Source of the DNA: an uncultured Methylobacillus sp.
GTDB lineage: Bacteria; Pseudomonadota; Gammaproteobacteria; Burkholderiales; Methylophilaceae
Length of the DNA: 17,305 nucleotides
Direction: 5' to 3'
NCBI GenBank assembly: GCA_946481235.1
Contig: CAMLME010000018.1
Span: 1 to 17,305, forward strand
The notes beneath the pieces were generated by a model. It was given only the letters and a program-made list of their open reading frames with translations, ran no database searches and was not told the origin of the DNA. Within the stretch, counting starts at the first letter, position 1. Every line of letters begins with the position of its first letter. Shown piece after piece: positions 14,430 through 17,305 of the stretch. The translations under genes and the position numbers were made by a program.

Positions 14430-14687
14430 CTAAGCAGGCAAACTGCGAGAAAACGAACGCCTTTCTTTCACGCGACGGGGCTCGTCCCCCGCATCGCGTT
14501 GGCTCTTTCTTCGATTCTCCGTGCTCTGCCGCCTATCCATTCTTCTTCGATCCGGATTGATGTTGTTTTGCCTAAATATTTGGGTAATTAATGTGATCAA
14601 AACTAGATAGATCAGCAGTCCGGCAGACCAATATAAAATTTCCACGGCGTGTCCCCCAACCCAGACCATGATGAAAACTGAATGCAA
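14430..14687 (-). CDS. Small single-pass membrane protein with Arg-rich tail (hypothetical)
   Basis: 85 residues if started at the TTG at 14687. An ATG at 14669 gives 79 residues. A GTG at 14645 is preceded by GGGGGA about seven bases upstream and gives MEILYWSAGLLIYLVLITLITQ-type protein of 71 residues; I favour this last start, but the choice is open. One hydrophobic helix (EILYWSAGLLIYLVLITLI) is followed by a charged tail with repeated DRR/NRR/PRR/ERR motifs. I do not recognise the family. The gene is isolated, lies between two bidirectional terminators, and its reading frame is uninterrupted. A real small membrane protein is likely but unproven. Confidence 0.55.
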   Translation of the reverse strand: MHSVFIMVWVGGHAVEILYWSAGLLIYLVLITLITQIFRQNNINPDRRRMDRRQSTENRRKSQRDAGDEPRRVKERRSFSRSLPA

Positions 14688-14898
14688 GCATATTTCTTAT
14701 TGATAATCTGGATCATCATGGGCAATTGTTCGCGTGCAAAGACTATGCCATTCGGATATGTCGGCCATATAAACAATGGGTTGGAAGCTACAATCTGCTT
14801 TCATGACGTTGTGTTGTAAAGAATCCTGACACGGTTAGATCTGAAAGGATTCATGACTAAGCACGACTGCAGTATTGAAGTTCCAGTCAAATCTACAC
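14688..14898. other. Intergenic stretch upstream of the small membrane protein
   Basis: About 210 bp, AT-richer than the surroundings, with no convincing coding frame. It should carry the promoter of the small membrane protein gene (-). A plus-strand frame starting at 14853 runs straight through the terminator palindrome and is not believed. Confidence 0.4.
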
Positions 14899-14940
14899 CC
14901 AATAAAAACGGCCTCCAGTTCAGGAGGCCGTTTTTATTGG
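14899..14940. terminator. Bidirectional terminator 2 (18-bp perfect palindrome)
   Basis: CCAATAAAAACGGCCTCC (14899-14916), loop AGTTCA, and the exact complement at 14923-14940. A- and T-tracts in the arms make it work on both strands. It lies about 105 bp after the stop of the ABM-domain membrane protein gene (-) and closes the porin-ABM unit. Confidence 0.92.
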
Positions 14941-15046
14941 TGGGATTGGGTTCACCAAACAAATTGCCGGAAGACCTTAACTATCAATACAACGGATTGA
15001 AGTGTTGCCCCAGCAGTTGCTGCCGCCTTAAATCAGCAAAACATCA

Positions 15047-15613
15047 TTAATCGTATAACCAGTGATGTATCAGCTTTGTATATCGCGGCATGACGATGTA
15101 AACCATCAACAAAACGACAATGCCGGTGACCAACAGCGTATTCAGGTAGTAGTGAGTCGGAATGCCGAGAGATCTGTAAAGTGCGCTCACGAGCAAGGTA
15201 ACGCTCAGTACGAGGGGGTAAATGGCAGACCAGGTCACTAGGCTTTGCTTCCACTTTTTCGGAATTTTAGGCTTCACACCTTCCGGTGTGAACCAGAAAT
15301 CCAGTCCACTCTGCACCTGATAACGGTCCTCCTCTACGATGCAGGGTTGCACCTTCTCGATGAGTCGGGCGCGCTCCTTGGAGCTCATCCAGGCGACGAG
15401 ATGTTCCCGGGTATCGAAACGAATCACGACGGTATAGGTGGAAGAAGCCCCGGGGACCGGGCGAATGATCATGGCACCTAGATGGCCGGGTTGGGAGCTC
15501 GCCACCGGCACGATCTCCTGCAGCCAGTTTTCGTAATCGCTCTCATGGGTTGCGCGAACGTGATGCGTAATGACGACAGTCGCATTTTCATCGGTTTCAA
15601 CAGCGATGGACAT
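15047..15613 (-). CDS. Membrane-anchored ABM-domain protein (antibiotic biosynthesis monooxygenase family)
   Basis: 188 residues; GGAGA lies seven bases before the ATG at 15613. The N-terminal half (about 10-108) is an ABM/ferredoxin-like domain: ATVVITHHVRATHESDYENWLQEIV, GHLGAMIIRPV, YTVVIRFDTREHLVAWMSSKER. The C-terminal half has two membrane helices (about 125-147 and 157-175) and a basic end. This soluble-domain-plus-two-TM layout is known from COG3224-type proteins, whose substrate is unknown. With no signal peptide, the ABM domain most likely faces the cytoplasm. It begins 40 bp after the stop of the porin gene on the same strand, so the pair is probably an operon ending at the terminator at 14899-14940. 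Confidence 0.88.
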   Translation of the reverse strand: MSIAVETDENATVVITHHVRATHESDYENWLQEIVPVASSQPGHLGAMIIRPVPGASSTYTVVIRFDTREHLVAWMSSKERARLIEKVQPCIVEEDRYQVQSGLDFWFTPEGVKPKIPKKWKQSLVTWSAIYPLVLSVTLLVSALYRSLGIPTHYYLNTLLVTGIVVLLMVYIVMPRYTKLIHHWLYD

Positions 15614-15652
15614 ATGGATCTCCGTAATGAATTGTTTGAAACGTTTTGTTAA

Positions 15653-17194
15653 TTACCAAAGGAAACTGATCCAGGTGGCAAGGTAATCAATATCCCCTCC
15701 GCCTGCATCGTCCACATAGCTGCTTGTGAACATGTGCACATAGGAAACGGTAGCGACCAGGTGGCGGTTCAGCTTCCATTGGGCGGCGGCTTCTGCGGTC
15801 GTCCCGACATATCTGGAGGCACCTGTGGCCGGCAGCAATACGGCACCGCCTGTCGCGTAAATCGCATCCTGCTTCGTTTGCCGCCAGATCGCATCGCTTC
15901 CTACCGTGATCGTCAGGTCTTCCCGCGGCTGAATCTGAAGTGAAAGATGGACGTCTGTCAGGTTCGCCGGGCGGAAGAAAGCGGCATCGTTGAAATAATT
16001 CGCCCGGAAGAATAGCGGATTGAAGGTTTCCAGTTTTCCATCGTTGCGATGCCTGTCGCCGCTGGCCGTATCCACCTTCAAGCCTATCCGGGGCCTCCAT
16101 GCCTGGTCGTCGAATGTGTAACCCGTATCGGAAGCAAAGGTCCAGGCCGCGATGTTCTGGTCTGCGATCTCGCCCAGCTGTACGACCGTCTCCCAGTCGT
16201 GATCCCATCGGCCTGATTTTCCGAACCAACGGAAGCCGAGCGTGTGGCGGTCTTCCGTGCCCTGGGAATCGACATAACTGGCCTCTTCATTTCGATAGCC
16301 CAAGTAGTACGCATCCAGGCTGGAGCCGGACCCGCCTAGCGGCCAACTTGCATAAAGTCCGCCGAAGCTTTGCGAATGGTCGGCGCGGTCGGGCTCGTAT
16401 CTGTACTCTTTTACCGGGCGTGTCATGAATCCGTAGAGTTTCTTGTTGCCATCCTTGGAATAGATGAATTGCAGCCCGTCGAACTTGATGGGCGTGTTCG
16501 GGCCGGCGCGGGTCGCGATCAATCTCCCCGAGCCGTACGTCATGGAGAACCTGCCGCCGCGAATGGTCTGCCGCTCCCCATCGGGCGTTGGCTCGCCGAA
16601 AGTGTAATCGACGAAAGCTTGCTGCAGGTCGAGCGGGTTCTGGTTCATATCGGCCTTGGGTTCCCCGCCGAACTGCAAACTCGATATTCCCTGCACAAAA
16701 AACCTCAGCCGTTCGGTCGCGTGCAGGTCGGCATGCAGCATGATCCGCTGCAAGCCATAATCGGTCTCGTCCCGGCCGCCGATCCCGAACCCCGGGTTCT
16801 GGTAATACTCGTAGCGCTCGCGTATTTCGCCCCCAAGGCTGAGATAGCTTTCGGGGTTATCTGAATCCAGCGGAATGTATTTGTAGGCATCAAAAAAATC
16901 CGTACGCCTGGCAGGGTCGGCAAGGTCCGAATACCGCTCCGTGTAGCGCAGCAGGGTGTAAGGCGGCGGCCTGGAATTAGGCGACCCGACGGGGACATCT
17001 TCCGAAAGTATCGAATCCTGCGGCCTGACCAGAACCTTCCCGGTTACCGGATCATAAGGAAGTACGTAATCGGCGGCCACGGCAGGGAAAGTCATGGCAG
17101 AGGCCAGGAGTGCAGATGCCAGCTCCCGTGGGAGCTTCAGATCGCCCAGCCCGTGCAGATTTTTGCGCATCATTTTCATCCCCAACTCAAACAT
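15653..17194 (-). CDS. AlgE-like outer-membrane porin (alginate export family)
   Basis: 513 residues from the ATG at 17194, with AAGG seven bases upstream; the ATG at 17179 (MKMMRKN) is a second possibility. A long signal peptide ends near FPAVAA-DYVLP. The mature part opens with GEIRERYEYYQNPGFGIGG and QRIMLHADLHATERLRFFVQG. These are the typical first strands of the alginate-export (AlgE, PF13372-like) barrel, an 18-strand anion-selective channel in the founding member. The chain ends in WISFLW, an aromatic C-terminus expected for outer-membrane insertion. No alginate synthesis gene is in view, so the solute is unknown, and many such proteins in non-pseudomonads are general porins. A terminator separates it from the gene to the right. 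Confidence 0.9.
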   Translation of the reverse strand: MFELGMKMMRKNLHGLGDLKLPRELASALLASAMTFPAVAADYVLPYDPVTGKVLVRPQDSILSEDVPVGSPNSRPPPYTLLRYTERYSDLADPARRTDFFDAYKYIPLDSDNPESYLSLGGEIRERYEYYQNPGFGIGGRDETDYGLQRIMLHADLHATERLRFFVQGISSLQFGGEPKADMNQNPLDLQQAFVDYTFGEPTPDGERQTIRGGRFSMTYGSGRLIATRAGPNTPIKFDGLQFIYSKDGNKKLYGFMTRPVKEYRYEPDRADHSQSFGGLYASWPLGGSGSSLDAYYLGYRNEEASYVDSQGTEDRHTLGFRWFGKSGRWDHDWETVVQLGEIADQNIAAWTFASDTGYTFDDQAWRPRIGLKVDTASGDRHRNDGKLETFNPLFFRANYFNDAAFFRPANLTDVHLSLQIQPREDLTITVGSDAIWRQTKQDAIYATGGAVLLPATGASRYVGTTAEAAAQWKLNRHLVATVSYVHMFTSSYVDDAGGGDIDYLATWISFLW

Positions 17195-17216
17195 ATTTGC
17201 CTTGCAGCATCCTGAT

Positions 17217-17248
17217 ACCCGAAAAGGAGCCGTAGCCCCTTTTCGGGT
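17217..17248. terminator. Terminator hairpin downstream of the right-edge gene
   Basis: ACCCGAAAAGGAGC (17217-17230), loop CGTA, and GCCCCTTTTCGGGT (17235-17248) pair with a single mismatch. On the minus strand it starts six bases after the stop of the partial gene at the right edge. The T-run is inside the stem, so it is a less typical intrinsic terminator. Confidence 0.7.
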
Positions 17249-17254
17249 TAAGCA

Positions 17255-17305
17255 CTACTTCTTGGCGGTCAGCGTCGTGTACGAATTAATGAGGTTGCGA
17301 TAGTC
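17255..17305 (-). CDS. C-terminal end of a gene entering from the right edge
   Basis: Read on the minus strand from the window edge, the last 16 codons give DYRNLINSYTTLTAKK followed by TAG at 17257-17255. A hairpin terminator lies directly downstream, which supports a real gene end. Too little is visible to name the product. Confidence 0.45.
   Translation of the reverse strand, partial: DYRNLINSYTTLTAKK

Noticed and set aside
14853..15050. 65-codon plus-strand frame with an AAGGA-like site
   Set aside because: It reads through the perfect terminator palindrome at 14899-14940 and ends inside the ABM gene; not credible as a coding gene.
1..17305. CRISPR array, tRNA, rRNA, transposase or phage genes
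   Set aside because: No regularly spaced repeats, no cloverleaf or rRNA sequence and no transposase or integrase motifs were seen on either strand.

Overview
The window looks like chromosomal DNA of a free-living, motile, Gram-negative proteobacterium, most likely a betaproteobacterium. The grounds are moderate GC content, an SrkA-type kinase, an outer-membrane AlgE-like porin, a chemoreceptor, a GEMM-I c-di-GMP riboswitch and an ovothiol synthase. Taxonomy is inferred from gene content only. I saw no rRNA, tRNA, CRISPR array, insertion sequence or phage gene.

Layout, left to right. 1-551 (-): start of an exported YVTN-type beta-propeller protein that runs off the left edge. 771-2157 (-): an SDR oxidoreductase and a GNAT acetyltransferase. 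2225-3863 (+): a regulated unit made of a direct repeat, a sigma28-like promoter, a c-di-GMP-I riboswitch, a long leader, an uncharacterised exported protein with a Thr-rich tail, and a strong terminator. 3887-5381 (-): a probable rrf2-srkA operon. Divergent from it is a SRPBCC protein (+), then a roughly 100-nt palindrome and a type IB topoisomerase. 7422-8324 (+): a small ABM-fold protein and a PrxQ-like peroxiredoxin.

8335-11606 (-): a two-gene ovothiol A cassette. OvoA (sulfoxide synthase fused to a methyltransferase) overlaps a MalY/PatB-type PLP C-S lyase that probably acts as OvoB. The three ovothiol steps would therefore be carried by two translationally coupled genes. 11871-14036 (-): a chemoreceptor with unusual topology, preceded by a structured leader RNA. 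That leader has two hairpins with ACGR-type loops, a terminator, and a duplicated pairing partner that could act as an antiterminator.

14331-14940: a small Arg-rich membrane protein bracketed by two near-identical bidirectional terminators. 15047-17194 (-): an AlgE-family porin followed by an ABM-domain membrane protein. At the right edge is the C-terminal tail of another minus-strand gene with its own terminator.

The most interesting parts are the c-di-GMP-riboswitch unit around 2225-3863, the leader RNA of the chemoreceptor (14037-14200), and the compact ovoA-ovoB pair.
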